Origin: Cordilura impudica
Taxonomy: Eukaryota > Arthropoda > Insecta > Diptera > Scathophagidae
Reading direction: 5' to 3'
Assembly (NCBI GenBank): GCA_963682025.1
Contig: OY821518.1
Span: 141,199,529-141,263,528 of the forward strand
Length of the DNA stretch: 64,000 nt
The notes beneath the pieces are model-generated. The model was not told where the DNA came from. It saw only the letters and a program-made list of their open reading frames with translations, and did not search any database. Both the position numbers and the translations under genes were made by a program. This document shows, piece by piece, positions 33,521-46,259 of this stretch (the first letter of the stretch is position 1; every line of letters begins with the position of its first letter).

Positions 33521-35612
33521 GAAGGGACTTTAAGCGTGGCAGAAAGCGCTAGTTTTTCTTTTACCAGACGAAATGTTAACTGTTGTTAAAGTGTAATTTC
33601 ACTACTACGATGCATTCTTGAAGTGTACGTTGTTACATTTTCTTTAACAATGTAGTTTTTTATAAGAATAAAGGCTCTCTTAATTAAAAATACACAATAA
33701 CATTTAAGAAAGCTTCACGTGTTATCAGATTTCCCTTTATACTAAATCTTCAACCGCAATTGGAGTACCTCAGCACGATCGAGCGTGAAATATATAAACG
33801 TAGAGTTGCAGCCGCCCACGATTTAGTTGTATAAGAAATGACGGAAAGAAATTGGTGTGTTAGCTCTTACGTACTCAACAATTTATTTTCATTGGTACAT
33901 TCTAATGAACATACATTTTAGCATTTTATTTAATGCTTTTATTTTTTTTTTTCTTTCTTAAGTTGTGCGTTAATTTTTTTTTTACAAATACGTATTAAAA
34001 AATAAAAAATAAATAAATAAATACAAAATTTTTTGTATATAAATATATTTGAATACATTACAAACACTCAAGCATTCATACCGGAATATATTTAACACTC
34101 TGACAAACTAATATTGGCCAAGATCGACACTCTAATACCTTACACAATACCCGATTATGAATATCAAAAAACATTAGTTTCGAACAAACAGTTACCGAAA
34201 AAAATGTAGTAAGCTGCTTTTTTACTCTTTCATGGAATTTTAATTCAAATTCCGTAGAACAGGATAATCTGGAGACCGGCCAGTTCAAGATGATTTCATA
34301 TAAAAGTAAACACTTGTTAGTAATTCTTCTGAATTAAAGTGCTTCCGGTCGGTATTCCATTGAAATCCATTGGTCGGTATTCGGTAATCCATTGTTAAAA
34401 GGTCTTTGCAGAGCCACATTAACTTTTGATGACATGTAATTTACTGTTATTATAAATTTAGACCATCTGCGGATGTTTGAAAGCGTTGTTTTTAACTAGA
34501 GTAATAATTCCAGGGCAAACAAAATCAAAAAGTTAACAATGCTTAGTGAAGGGTATGCAAAGTCTCAAAAAAAAAGTCATAGGCATAAAACTATGTATTC
34601 AAGGTTATGTTCAGGGCCATACGCATCGAAATTAATCAGTGCGTTGTCGTTGACTTTTTATAATAGTCTCTTTTTTTTCGCTGTCTTCTACTGTTGGTGT
34701 GATTTTTTGTGTTAGCGTTGTTGCTCAAACAATTTATATATTTTTTTTACAGTCATAATTGTAGGCCGGTTATTTTTGCAGTCATATATTATATGTGAAA
34801 AATGTGTAAATATTTCATTTATTATCGTTAGTTTGTTTAAACTGTATTAACATTTTTATTATTTTATTATTATTATTACTTTTTTTATTCGAGTTAACGA
34901 CCAGATACTGAAATGTTTTGCATTGTTTGGACAGCAGGGAAAAAAACAACGTGTTATTTTTTTTTATTTTTATATTCGTATACATACGAGTACTTGTTTG
35001 CATATGTATATGGAAGACAATTAACTAAATATTTGTAGTAGTTACTCGTACTTGTGTAGTTTCTGTATTAAAAACTTTCACCTTTAAATAAAAAGTTAGC
35101 AAAATGTCACCACATACAAATCTATTTGATTTGTCATTCAAGTGTAGCTGACATAACTATATTTAAAAAGTCTGATCTAAAATTCGATTCTGTTGCATAA
35201 AGTAAAAAAGACTTACAAGCTTTCTTTCAATAACTGTATACCTTACTATGAACTTTGTCTGTTGCCGATAACTGGCAAGAATCTATTGTTAATGACAGCA
35301 ATATAATGCTGTATTTTTGTATTTCAGAAATCATCAGAGCTGAGTCATGTAGTGGCTTCGTAAAGCCAGAAACAATCTAAGTTTTATTGACTTAATGTCA
35401 GTAGCATTTAAAATCAAAAGACATTATTTTATTAATAGCTTAGTTGTATTTTTATCACCATTATAACTTTAGCTTTATGAATAAAGAAAAGCGTACCAGT
35501 ACTGAAATTATTAACAACTTGTCCACTTATGGCCTAGTAGGGTATCATATATACGCTTTAAATTAGCAACAACTAGTAACAACTAGATCGAAATAATCTT
35601 AACGCACGTATT
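33521..35612. other. unassigned AT-rich sequence
   Basis: About 2 kb with no recognisable gene or repeat ends. A 70-codon minus-strand frame at 34076-34288 has no known domain. Confidence 0.35.
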
Positions 35613-36372
35613 TTATACCCTCTACCCCAGTGTGCAAGGGTATATATAAGTTTGTCATTTCGTTTGTAATAATTAAAAAAATTTTTTGGACCCATAAAAT
35701 ATATTTGTGATCCTTATAACAAACGGAGTTGATATAGCGATGTCCGTCTATCCGTCTGTGGAAATTAACAACTTCAATTGGGAAGCGAGGGTGCCCGTTG
35801 GCATAAAAAATGATTCACTGACATTCTGAGAAGTTTGCTATTTATGTTCTTGCCACGATCACGGCCTCAATAGGGTAACTGGGGCGCCCGTTTTTAGTGA
35901 GAATGATTGACTAACATCTTGAGAAGCTTTCTGTTTGAAAATCGGTTTAATAGGTCCCGAGAAATCACTGAGAAGTAAAAAAAATAGAAAAATATATGTT
36001 TCTGCATTGTTCTTGTTGTTATTCCAAACGTTGTATTATTGTCATAGCTGGACTTGTTGTTTTTGTGGTCGTTGTGCTAATAATATAATAAAAACTAACC
36101 CTTTGTACATATTTTTTTTATCAACTCTGGTAGAAAATTTTAAAAGTTTCCATTGTTTTGGCATCACTAAAAAAATTTTTTAAATCATTTTTGTCGCCAC
36201 GAGCCTGCCTGCAAAGTTTCAGATCGATTGGGTTACGGGAAAGGGGTTAAAATCGATCCAAAATTTTTTCGACAAGCAGACACTACGTGTTAATATTAAG
36301 GGAGTAAAAATTCACCAATACATCTAAAGCAAATAATGCTAAAATACCTAGTTGTTAATAATAAAAAAAAAC
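35613..36372 (+). mobile_element. INE/mini-me-like element, family B copy 1
   Basis: Starts ATACCCTCTACCCCAGTGTG, then GGGTATATATAAGTTTGTCA, has GATATAGCGATGTCCGTCTA followed by GTCT units, and ends AATACCTAGTTGTTAATA. The other copies are 58790-59660 and 63096-63935. It resembles family A in plan (GTCY block, self-complementary start) but not in interior sequence. Confidence 0.82.
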
Positions 36373-36448
36373 AATGTAAATTTACCATAAAAAATTTTAT
36401 CTATTAATTTATTTAAAGAAAAACACAGCAATAACTGTTCATGTTGTA

Positions 36449-37226
36449 TTTATACCCTATACCACTATGTGGTTTGGGTATAATGACTTTGTGCTGCTGT
36501 TTGTAACAACCAAAAATATTTGCCCTAGACCCATCTTTAATTATACCTATCGAATCAGAATCACTTTCTGAGTTGATTTAACAATGTCCGTCCGTCCGTC
36601 CGTCTGTGTGTCCATGTAAAGCTTGTAATCAAACTGCAGGTCGCAAATATGAATATATTTTGATGAAATTTGGTATATAAGCTCTTATCGACCATGGGAT
36701 GAACGCTATTGAAATTGGTGAGAATCGGTCCATGTTCAGACCTAGCCCCCATACAAATTACCCATATGAAATCGACATAAATTTCCATAAGATCCAAATT
36801 GTCATATAGATCTTACTCAAATTGGGTTTGTATGCGTTCATTACATCCACTAATGAGTAGTCCAAAAATGATCCCTTAGACCCCATATAGAGCTGCTTCC
36901 CGATCTTCACTTAAATCTATTAAAAAACAAAAATATTGCACTGATTCTTCTCAAATTTTGTTTGTATATATTTTTGCAAAATACAAGAGACTTTACGAAA
37001 CATGATCAGGATCGGTCCATTTTTGGACCTAGTCCCTTTATAGATATAGCATCCGATATGAACTTTTTAATATCTGCAGCCAAAAAAATTAATAAAAATC
37101 CCACTCAAATTTGGTTTTTGCTTATTTTCAAAGTCCAGTTAGTTGGGCCTAAGAGATAGGGTTTCTAAACGCATGGTATAGGGTATCGTATAGTCGGACT
37201 AGACCGACTATAATTTTCTTACTTGT
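36449..37226 (-). mobile_element. INE/mini-me-like element, family A copy 3
   Basis: Complete copy in reverse orientation, with only three or four GTCC units at about 36588-36604. The shared open frame is at 36561-36797. Confidence 0.85.
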
Positions 37227-37268
37227 TTTTGTGTGTAATATTTACATATACATACATATGTACATACA

Positions 37269-37703
37269 TCTTATATATTAAAAGAATGTATGAATAAACT
37301 TTGCATTCAAGATTTTTTTCAATATTTTTCTTATCTCAAACCTCTATAACTAGAGTTCTAATTAACGTAGGCTCTTGACATAGGTCTAAGAACACTCAGT
37401 GGATCAAGCTCCTTCTTTTGAACTGCTTAAACTCGTTGGATTTGAGAAAAGTTATGCGTGGAGAATCAACTTTACTTTTACTGTACGTTAACTTATCTTG
37501 GCATATTTTGGCGTTAACTTCTCTTGACAAATTCGTTGGGTTTGAGGAAAGTTATGCGTGGACATCAACTTTACTTTTACTGTACGTTAACTTCTCTTGG
37601 CATATTTTGGCATTACTGTACGTTAACTTCTCTTGGCAAATTTTGGTATTATATTATAAAAATTAATATAATATAATGCTGCGGAGCAGCAGGGGTCCTC
37701 TAG
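37269..37703 (+). mobile_element. non-autonomous Helitron, family H1, complete copy
   Basis: A|TCTTATATATTAAAAGAATG at the left; GCTGCGGAGCAGC hairpin then GGTCCTCTAG|T at the right. The interior has direct repeats of GTTAACTTCTCTTGGCA and AAAGTTATGCGTGGA. It serves as the reference for the two H1 copies near 16 kb. Confidence 0.88.
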
Positions 37704-37754
37704 TATATTAAATAAAAATATATAATAAATATCAATATTCTAGTATTTTTATAA

Positions 37755-38204
37755 CATGGTGTCTCGACTAGCTGAAATTCATGGCAATGTTCATGTTCAA
37801 GTCAGAGAAACATAATAACATCAAAACGCGAGGCGGGTTAATTATGTCTAGACATTTCATTTCCAAAATGTCTTTGAACCGTAAACACTTAAATTTGTGT
37901 CCAATTACCTCCCACGTTTTTCTATTTAAATCCGTTTTTTATAGGTTTTACTTTTGTAGTTCCATAAACACTCATATTCGCGATATATATTAATGAAATT
38001 AATAATTTGGCTTTTATTTAATTTAAGTTGCGCCATTTTAAAATACTTAAACTTCAAAATCGAATGAAACTGCAAATTAATGGCAGGGTTTATGGCAGAT
38101 TTTCTGTCATGGCAAAAAGTTGGATTTTAAACATGAACATTATCGGTTTCCGCTAGCCATTGACTTGAACATTGCCATGAATTATAACTAGTCGAGACAC
38201 CATG
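37755..38204. mobile_element. Harbinger-like MITE, CATGGTGTCTCGAC ends
   Basis: Long imperfect inverted ends (CATGGTGTCTCGACTAG, then TTCATGGCAATGTTCA) flanked by TAA at 37752-37754 and 38205-38207. No coding capacity. Confidence 0.83.
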
Positions 38205-38251
38205 TAATATCGCAAGTTTTGCAATTATAAAAATACTCTAAATTATATACA

Positions 38252-38618
38252 TCTATAATATTAATATTTTAGGCAATTACTTGTGACCGATGTTTTGTTC
38301 TACCATTTTATCCCGATTTTGACCAAACGCATATTATTTGAAAGGTATTTCTTTGTAACCATTTTGCAGATTTACAGATTTTTCAATTTTTTCCTTTATT
38401 TTGAGTAAATTGCATTTAAAGTTGCTACTAACACATACATAAAATTATAAATATGCTATGTGAGTTTTATTAAATTTGTTAATGTGTTTGTTAATGAGTT
38501 TGTTATCTTCATTCACAATAATAATAAACCACAATAGTGTTGGTTTGTGAATTGGCTAAGTTGAAAAATAAAGCTGCATAGAAATTGCACTCGAATTTCG
38601 AGCGCTGGAATCTGCTGG
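38252..38618 (+). mobile_element. non-autonomous Helitron, family H3 copy 2
   Basis: Same ends as 3359-3737 (TCTATAATATTAATA start, CTCGAATTTCGAG hairpin), here ending CTGG|T, which also fits the CTRR rule. Confidence 0.82.
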
Positions 38619-38639
38619 TATAATTTAATATACATATAC

Positions 38640-38757
38640 ATGAAAAGCACTTAGAACTTTACAGAACGTAACTGGAAGGTCCCAATGGTCCTCATGCAAT
38701 AAAAAAAAACAGCTGACACGTTACGTTACTGTTACGTGTGGGTAACTTGCCTTAAAT
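38640..38757. repeat. GTTACG-rich dispersed repeat, copy 1
   Basis: AGAACGTAACTGGAAGGTCCC and CTGACACGTTACGTTACTGT match the repeat at 59839-59985. Likely the remains of a small inverted-repeat element. Confidence 0.6.
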
Positions 38758-38759
38758 TA

Positions 38760-39566
38760 GTTCTATCATTATTGCTTGCTGGAACTAATGATGAATAATA
38801 TTACCGAGCTAATGCAAATTTACTGGATTACTGTAAAATTGCAATTAATGTTTTAAATTGTTAAATGCATTATTATGTTATGATTTATTTCTTGAAATGC
38901 GCATAAAAAAGGGAATTTTGTTAATTATAGAGCATAAATATTATTAAAATAATACTAATGATAATAAATGTTAACCGCTTCCCCAAAACTGTCCATATAT
39001 GATCAACTCGGTAATTCCATTCTGTTAACACAACAAGAAGTTCTTATGCCAAACTTATGTTTGTTTATTATTAAAAAAGTAATATTTATTTATTAGCTAA
39101 AAAAAGTAATAAAATACATTGATGTTGATTTTGTAGTATTTTGCTGTTGTATTTTTTGTGTGTAATATTTACATATACATACATACATATATTAAATAAC
39201 TGAATAATATATATACATATATTCTATATATATTCTATATATATTCTATATATGTATATCCATAATAACCGCATGTTAGAAATAAATTGGTATATTATTT
39301 CATTTATATAAAATTCTGCAATATTTTGTTTCTTTTGCATTAATAAATAGAGTAGCACTTCATTTTGCGCAGTGTGACTATGCCACAGTAGATGGCCCAG
39401 AATTTTTGTTCTAATTAGCTTTGCAGTATTTATTTCTATTTTAACATGAATGTCAACATTTTCAATTAGATATCCAACACAACAATGTTAAAAGTATATA
39501 CAGAGCTGAGTAAAGAAGAAGCAAAAATTTTTTTGCTTTAAAAACAGTTCTAGTTATATAAAATTA
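38760..39566. other. unassigned sequence with a TATATATTC minisatellite
   Basis: A short AT-rich tandem array at about 39211-39262. No gene seen. Confidence 0.4.
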
Positions 39567-40004
39567 CTAGCTGAGTCCGGTCCGCGTTGCTGGCCCGAAG
39601 AAAACATCTGGATTTTATATTGCATCTAAATTTTAATACCGAGTGTCGGGCAAAAGTAAAGCACGAACTCCCTCGAAAATCCTTAAATACATTTCATTTA
39701 ATAATATTATGAATATGACTGAAAAAAAATATACGTTTTCTTGAATATTTTAACACCAAGTGAAAAACTTTGTCAGCAACTTTAGTTTTATGTACATAAT
39801 ATATGTTGCGAATTTGAGCTAAATTGGACCGTAAATAAATTTTTTGGGAAAATCTCGACCCAGCGCCACCTATCGGGTACAAAAAAAAGTTATGCAAATC
39901 GGAGAACCAAAGGAACATATGGTATGAATACGAAGTCGCTAGCATTAGTGGTTCAACAGTTATTAGAGTACCAACATACGCACCAACGTTTTTATATATT
40001 AAGA
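39567..40004 (-). mobile_element. non-autonomous Helitron, family H2
   Basis: Minus strand: A|TCTTAATATATAAAAACG at 40004 and CTAG|T at 39567, with GCGGACC/GGTCCGC-type self-complementary sequence before the end. The open frame at 39694-39945 is not recognised. Confidence 0.68.
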
Positions 40005-40985
40005 TTACTCTGCTTTACCTACAAAATATCTGATTGTGACTATATATAATTTTTAAAAATTGTTTATAATTAGTAAAACGTTATTATTCACATAAATTCA
40101 GAATTGCACCTTTTATATTTTCCATTCAAATTTAAGAAAATATCAATTCTAAAAACTGGAATGGAATTATGAATTAGAAAATATTAATTGAATTTCAGAA
40201 AATCATATTAAAACGTCGGAAATAATAACTTGAAATTTAGAAGACATCAATTGAAAATTATAAATTATAAATTATAAATTTTATTCTTTAAACACAAATT
40301 GAAATTCAGAAAATTCTGGGTGTTTGCGTTTGGCATCCCTAATTTGAACCAGCGTTCAAGATGACTTCAAAATTTGACTTCATGGTAGACAAAGCAAAAC
40401 CCATGAAACTTAAGTTCGATAATAAATCGCAGGTAGCAGTATTTGGAGTCAATAAATGACAATATATATTATTAACATAATGTAATTCAAAATAAAAAGT
40501 TGGCATCACTGGGTTAGATTCTGTATTGTATTGTGTTATTTTGTGTTACCACAAAATCTAATAGTAAAAATAAAAACCCCCTTTTAATATGTAGAAAAAT
40601 TTTATTTTCCAAATATGGCAATATTTTAACAAAAAATTGAGAGAGCTTTTTCGCAATGAAGGTTACGGCGAGATATTCAATTTGCAAAAACTTTAAATTA
40701 AACGAGAGGTTATGTCATATAACCGGAAGCACATGTATATAGGTATATAACCTAAATGCATGCCGATCAGCAACCACGATGACCAAAAAGCAAACAACGA
40801 AACGTGTTTTCTTTTATATGAAATAAAAGAAAAGACGAAAACGATCTTTCCTCGTTGGAGCGCGAATTACTAATGTGAGAGGCCTTTATAGAACAACTCT
40901 TGAAATATACAAAAATCATTTATTAACTTTAACAAATTATTTATTTTTTCAAATATTTTTTTACATTTATTATCAATACTCATTC
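40005..40985. other. unassigned AT-rich sequence
   Basis: Around 40110-40300 loose repeats of TTGAAATTCAGAAAAT occur. No gene seen. Confidence 0.35.
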
Positions 40986-41041
40986 CGAGGTGGAGTGTAT
41001 CAAAGATTCGGCACAGCCGAATTTAACACTCTTACTTGTTT
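40986..41041 (+). repeat. INE-like hairpin terminus
   Basis: GAGGTGGAGTGTATCAAAGA then ATTCGGCACAGCCGAAT and CTTACTTGTT, nearly identical to the end at 12943-12993. The rest of the element to the left was not recognised. Confidence 0.75.
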
Positions 41042-41147
41042 TATATTATAAAAAATTTAATATAAACTATTTAAATATTTATTTCTTTTTTTTATATTAA
41101 TTATGCTCCATATTAACACAATTCTCATTATAGTAATAACTATTCCA

Positions 41148-41660
41148 TCATATTTCACACTCATCATAATCATCATCACTTCCATAGTCATCATCTACAT
41201 ATTCATCATCACCAACCTCTTCGTCACCTGTTGTGTTAGGCAAAATTTTGTTTCCCATAACTCTTACCTTTAGCGTTATGTAATGGATCTGAACTAAGTA
41301 GAAACCTATTAAATATGTCTTTATTCGACTTTTTGCGACTGCACTTAAGCGCATTGTGTTCTCTATTATTTTTAAAATCTTTGTTTCAAGTTTCCTGAGC
41401 TTCTTCAGATAGTTGGCCAATTGGAAATAATGCCGCGAATAAAAAATTTATGTAATATGGGAAAATAAATGTCTGGCAGTGTTGCCATCGTTAGAGTTTC
41501 CAAACCCTGGCATCGGTTGGCCAACGATCAGTCCAGTTTTCTCTCTAAACTCATTCTGAATCCGTAATTTTGTAGCTGAAACAATTTTTTTATCATCGTC
41601 TGATCTGGCCTGCCATTTTTTTATTGGAAGTTTGTATGATAACGAAGAAGACATTCAAAA
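41148..41660 (-). pseudogene. Transib transposase fragment (third relic)
   Basis: The minus strand from 41654 gives FREKTGLIVGQPMPGFGNSN then DGNTARHLF, the block before the C-terminal part of Transib transposases. After a deletion, about 41435-41250 reads LFPIGQLSEEAQE, where the catalytic Glu lies, followed by a TGA, then NKDFKNNREH and LLSSDPL, the conserved tail. A different frame through the same DNA ends in a very acidic Asp/Tyr stretch (about 41150-41210), which may be the normal acidic tail. No CACAGTG ends were found nearby. Sequence differs enough from the other two copies to be a separate lineage. Confidence 0.85.
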
Positions 41661-42404
41661 AATCATATCCAGCCATGAAGTATAGATCAACCAAACTGTA
41701 AAGATTCTATATTTACTTCTTTACAAATGAATTAATAAAAACTTTACTTGTTGCATCACAAACGTAACACTTTTGTGTAGATGTTATATCCGTTATAGCA
41801 TTACATATTTATCCATCAATCATCACCAACATTAGTTTGTGATTAATTTTTATTGACCGTTCTCCTGATAAAGTCACAGTATTCAAAAGCATTTAAATTT
41901 CGTTTTCTACACGTTCTTTTTCAAGTTTTGCAATGATCTTATGATTTACCCTCAATTTATCTGAAAACGAAGGGGTACCCAAGCAATAAATGACTTTACT
42001 TTTCCTATATGAGGTTTACAATTAGAGGAGTTGAAACCAAAATCATAAAGTCGACTTTTTTAATTTTTATTTCGAAATTGCCTGGAACACTATTTCTACC
42101 TGTTGTGGTACATGTTTGGGTTCCCTAAATGCGATTATAGCCGTATAATTTTTGGATTTCGAGATATTGTATCATTAAAGTTGAAAAAATTATAAATAAA
42201 CGAAAGCTAAAAACTTTTAATTTCCTCTAATGACACCAACGTCAGTTTATTTAAAATTAAAAATGTCAATAAATCAAAAATTACTTTAAAACAAAAATGT
42301 CTCAACCAAACACTACAAAAAATTCCAAAAATGCCACAATTTTAGATCAAGAATACCAAAACGCAAAAACCAAGCGCAAGAATGCCAAAAAGTTTAATTG
42401 CCTA
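41661..42404. other. unassigned sequence
   Basis: No gene seen. The 61-codon frame at 42297 is Lys/Asn-rich and runs into the satellite. Confidence 0.3.
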
Positions 42405-42563
42405 CAGTCGATTCGATTTTTTCCAATTGATCTGAAACTTGTCCCATTGTCTTGTTGTGACCACAGACTAATTTTGGAGTAGTCATGCACTGTCACGCAT
42501 AGTCACCCATGGTCACGAAGAGATTAAAACCTCACTTCCCCTCATCCGATCGATCTGAAACTT

Positions 42564-42584
42564 AGGTTAGGTTAGGTTAGGTTG
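42564..42584 (+). repeat. (AGGTT)n, TTAGG-type tail of the LINE
   Basis: About four pentamers exactly between the target duplication and the LINE 3' end; on the LINE strand it reads CCTAA repeats. Confidence 0.9.
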
Positions 42585-42706
42585 AAAAAGAGGAGCCATG
42601 TATACACATAGCTCATATCCGTTTTACCCGGATATACACTTAAGCCAGAAAGTCGGCTTGTTGGGCGCTCTACATCCTCGTGCTCATCCGTTAATCTACT
42701 CCTTAT

Positions 42707-45460
42707 TTAACTTAGGAGTTCGGTCTCGATAGCAAATCTCCTGAGTGCTTTCCAGCGTATCCCCCTAAGAGCCGCTAGGCCTGGTATGATGTCGTTGGAT
42801 AAATATCTGACCCTTGTTCTGGCAAATGCAGTACAGTAACAAAGGTAGTGTTCTAGGGTCTCGTCATTCTCTCCACAAGCTCTGCATGTGGCCGATTCTG
42901 CCCGTCCTATACGGTATAGATGAGCCCTCAGTTCAGAGTGTCCAGTGAGGATGCCAAAAATCCTACTCAGACTAAGGATTTCCTTAGTCTTCGAAGTGTT
43001 TGGAGAGCCCCATAGTATCTTCGTAGCCTTACCCACGTCAGTTTCCTCCCAAATTGAAGTATGTGAATTAGTTGCCCACTCCGATAGTTTCAATTTGAGA
43101 GCCTGGAAAGGTATTGGGTTTTCCAAATTGACACCCTCCAGGAAAGAACCCTTCCTGGCCAGTTCATCTGCAATCTCGTTTCCCATTATACCACAGTGTC
43201 CTGGGATCCAAATGATTTCAAGTCTGCCTCTTGTAGTGAAATTTACAATTTTTTCCTTACATCTGAGAACAGTCCTTGATCTAGTTTTGTCCGAGGATAC
43301 CGCCCTGATGTCCGCTAGACTGTCCGAAAATATTTTCACGTCTCCGGGGCTTGGGATTGCCCGTACGTCAATAGATCTTATGCATTCCGTTATCGCGACC
43401 ACTACGGCCTGAAAGACAGAGTTGTGGTCCGGAATGAGTAGGTATATGCCATTGGAACGGTCCCCATCATAGAAACATATACCAGTCCTACCATGCAGAC
43501 TAGATCCGTCTGTGTAGTAGTGTGACCCTGGAAGGTTTCGTAGAAAATTTTCGTTCAACCAGCTTTCCCTGTCAGATATCCTTATACTGCAGGGTATGTT
43601 TGTCGACACTTCCGCGATTCTATCACAGCTAAAATCCACTGTGTTGAATTCCGGTATCTGGTCCAATATTGTTTGGTGTCTGGTCATATGGTCGGTGATG
43701 TATTCCCCTGTTACTCTTATTCGTAACATGGCCAGAGCTGCCTCATATTTAATTCTAATCTCGATCGGGTGTATAGATAGAATCTCTCTAAAGCCCTCGT
43801 AGATGTAGTCCGTATTGCGCCGCTGATTTCTATGCAACAGAGGCGTTTGGAATGGTTTAATATAGCATTTCCTGTTCATCTAACGACGCTTGTGTAAAGC
43901 CAATGAGGCATCCTCGTGTTTAAGCCCCATTTTGAACTTATAGCTCTTCTGCAAATGGCCCATATCCGGTGAGCCTTCGCGACTTTGCTCTCAATATGGT
44001 CCTTCCAAGTTTGCTTTTTGTCGAGAATCACCCCAAGGTATTTCACCGTTTGTGTGATTCTAATCGTTTTGCCCTGGAAGCGGGGTTCATCGAATTCGAC
44101 TATTCTCGTCTTCCTAGTAAAGAGGCATATTTCAGTCTTTTCCGGGTTCACATTTAATCCCATTGGTTGTGCCCAATCGTATGCTATTTCGAGTGCATCC
44201 GATGCCCTCCTACATAAATTTCTAGGATCTTTCCCCCTTAACAGTATCGCTACATCGTCTGCGTAGCAGACAGGTTGGAAACCCTTATTGGTTAGAATCC
44301 TTAGTGGTTTATAGTGGTCATCCAGAGAAGGGGGGATAGAATCCCCCTTGAGGTGTCCCACGGCAAACCTAGTCTCTTATTTTAATGCCACCAACCTCGC
44401 AACTTATCCATCTATTCCCTAGCATGTGACTGATCCAGGCTTTGATATCCCGGTCGATGTCGAATTGTTCTAGGGAGTGGAGTAGCGTATTTGTTGATAC
44501 ATTGTTAATAGCTCGTTCTATATCAATGAATATGGCTAGAGTGAAGATTTTTAGATCAAAAGATCTTTCTATGTGGTGAACTACTTCATGAAGCGCAGTT
44601 TCTACTGAGCGTCCCTTTAAATAAGCGTGTTGTTTGAACTTCAACAGCTCATTTGGGATTTGAGATTTAACCATGTTATCGACTATTCGCTCCATGGTTT
44701 TCAGTAGGAAGGATGTAAGACTTATCGATCGATAGGCCTTAGGGTTCGCGTAGCTTTCCTTTCCCGGCTTTGGTATGAAGACCACTTTGGCCTCCTGCCA
44801 TGCTCTGGGGGTGTACGCAAGTTTTAGGCAAGCAGAGAATATGCCAGCCAGACTACTGGCAATCAAGTCCCCGCTCTTTTGTAATAGAGCAGGAAAGATT
44901 TCATCTGGGCCTGCTGCCTTAAAGGTGGCAAAGCTTTGTATTGCCTTAATTACCATATTTTCGGTTATTCTATCATATCTTTCCTCTCGATATTGTTCCT
45001 CATTAGACCCTTCATATTGTTCCCCTACGGGTCCCGTCTGCTGTTCCACGTTGGTTCCAGTTTGTCGGGACACATTGGTACCAATTTCAGGGTCCCTATT
45101 CGGCCCATATTCTTCGGTAAGAAAGTGTGTTTCCATCAATATTCTTAAGGACTGTTCCATCGATTCCGCCCAAATCCCGTCCCTGTCGACTAGAGTTTCA
45201 AGCTGCGAATGGGTTTTCGATAAGAATTTCTTGATTTTTGAGACGTCATTAACGCTATCAACCTGTTCACAGAAGTGTCTCTAGGAGTTGCGTTTGGCTA
45301 TTCGAATCTTTTTGTTGTAATCCCTGAGCTTAACATTGTAGTCATCCCAGTATATTGGGTGTTTTTTACGACGAGCCCTATTGAAAAGTCTTCGGAAGTC
45401 CTTCCCAAGATTTATCAGTTCCCCTGTTAGCCAGGGTTTATCTCGGGGAGATCTCCTAAA
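42707..45460 (-). pseudogene. LINE polyprotein: reverse transcriptase, RNase H, zinc knuckle
   Basis: Would copy the element's RNA into DNA at the target site. In order on the minus strand: linker with KPWLTGELI (about 45435); TAG at about 45282; reverse transcriptase fingers/palm with FKAAGPDEIFPALLQ, VFIPKPGK and the first catalytic Asp in FIDIERAINN; a frameshift near 44370, then GTPQGG; YADDVAILLRGK at about 44260 with the catalytic Asp pair; a stop and a short deletion at about 43876; a frameshift; RNase H at about 43480-43140 with YTDGSS, DSLADIRAV and HCGIMGNEIADELA; and a C-terminal CRACGENDETLEHYLCYC cluster. RNase H plus this cluster fits LOA/R1/I-type LINEs, LOA being most likely. 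At least three lesions disable it. Confidence 0.88.
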
Positions 45461-46259
45461 ACTCTGAAACTTTGTCCATAGATTTGTTGTGGCCAAAGAT
45501 TAATTTTAAGATAGTCATACATAGTCACGCATCGTCACGCACAGTCACGGAGTGATTTAAAGTCCATTTTCACTCATCCGATTGACCTGAAACTTGTCCA
45601 TAGACTTGTGACCAAAGATTAATTTTAAAGTAGTCACGCACAGTCACGGAGAGATTCAAACCCCATATGCATAAGGAAAGAAAGAGTTTTAATAAAAACT
45701 TCGTTTTTATGGGTTAGGTTATTTAAACTCTTCCTTTTAACTCATACTCTCTGTCTCTCTGTCTGTCTGACATGGGCAACCCCATTCCCCCTCATCCAAT
45801 TAATCTGAAACTTGGCCCATAGTCTTGTTGTGACTACAGATTAATTTTGGGGTAGTCACGCATAGTCACGGAATGATTTAAGACACATTTCCCTTCATCC
45901 ACTCAATCTTAAACTTGGTCCACAGACTTGTTGTGACCAAAGATTAATTTTAAAATAGTCACGCAAACTCACGCGCAGTCACAGAGATATTCAAAATCCA
46001 TTTTCCCTCATCCAATCGATCTGAAATTTGGTCGGTATACTTCTTGTGGTGATAACAGATTAACTTTGCCTAAGTCACGCACAGTCACGGACAGTCACGG
46101 AGAGATTAAAACCCATTTCCCCTTATCCGATCGATTTGAAACTCAATGTGATTCTTTTATATTTAATAGAAATAAAATCATCAAACAAAGACATAAAATA
46201 ACAGTACAATGAACTGAAAACATAAGACTTCAAAATTCTATGCATAAGGAAAGAAACAT

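Larger units (their letters stand above)
42564..45462 (-). mobile_element. LOA/R1-like LINE, 5'-truncated
   Basis: Inserted in the satellite with a 10-bp duplication TCTGAAACTT (42554-42563 and 45463-45472). The 3' end is toward the left and finishes in TTAGG repeats. The endonuclease region is absent; the remaining sequence starts in the linker before the reverse transcriptase. Confidence 0.88.
42405..46250 (+). repeat. satellite of about 103-123 bp, interrupted by a LINE
   Basis: Units share CATCCGATCGATCTGAAACTT, CTTGTTGTGACCA.AGATTAA and AGTCACGCACAGTCACGGAG. One unit lies left of the LINE and about six to the right. At 45670-45740 the array is cut by GGAAAGAAAGAGTTTTAATA...TTATTTAAACTCTTCCTTTT, an end-to-end junction of two arrays. 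The same units recur at 52300-52735. Confidence 0.88.

Noticed and set aside
33355..33552. 65-codon frame shared with 61567-61782
   Set aside because: Lies in two near-identical MITE copies and runs through the inverted terminus; conservation is explained by recent common origin.
42564..42584. A telomeric TTAGG tract
   Set aside because: Only about four units, exactly at the LINE 3' end and inside a target duplication; a retrotransposon tail explains it.
42945..43412. 155-codon plus-strand frame
   Set aside because: Antisense of the LINE RNase H region, which has clear catalytic motifs on the minus strand.
44775..45284. 169-codon plus-strand frame
   Set aside because: Antisense of the LINE reverse transcriptase.
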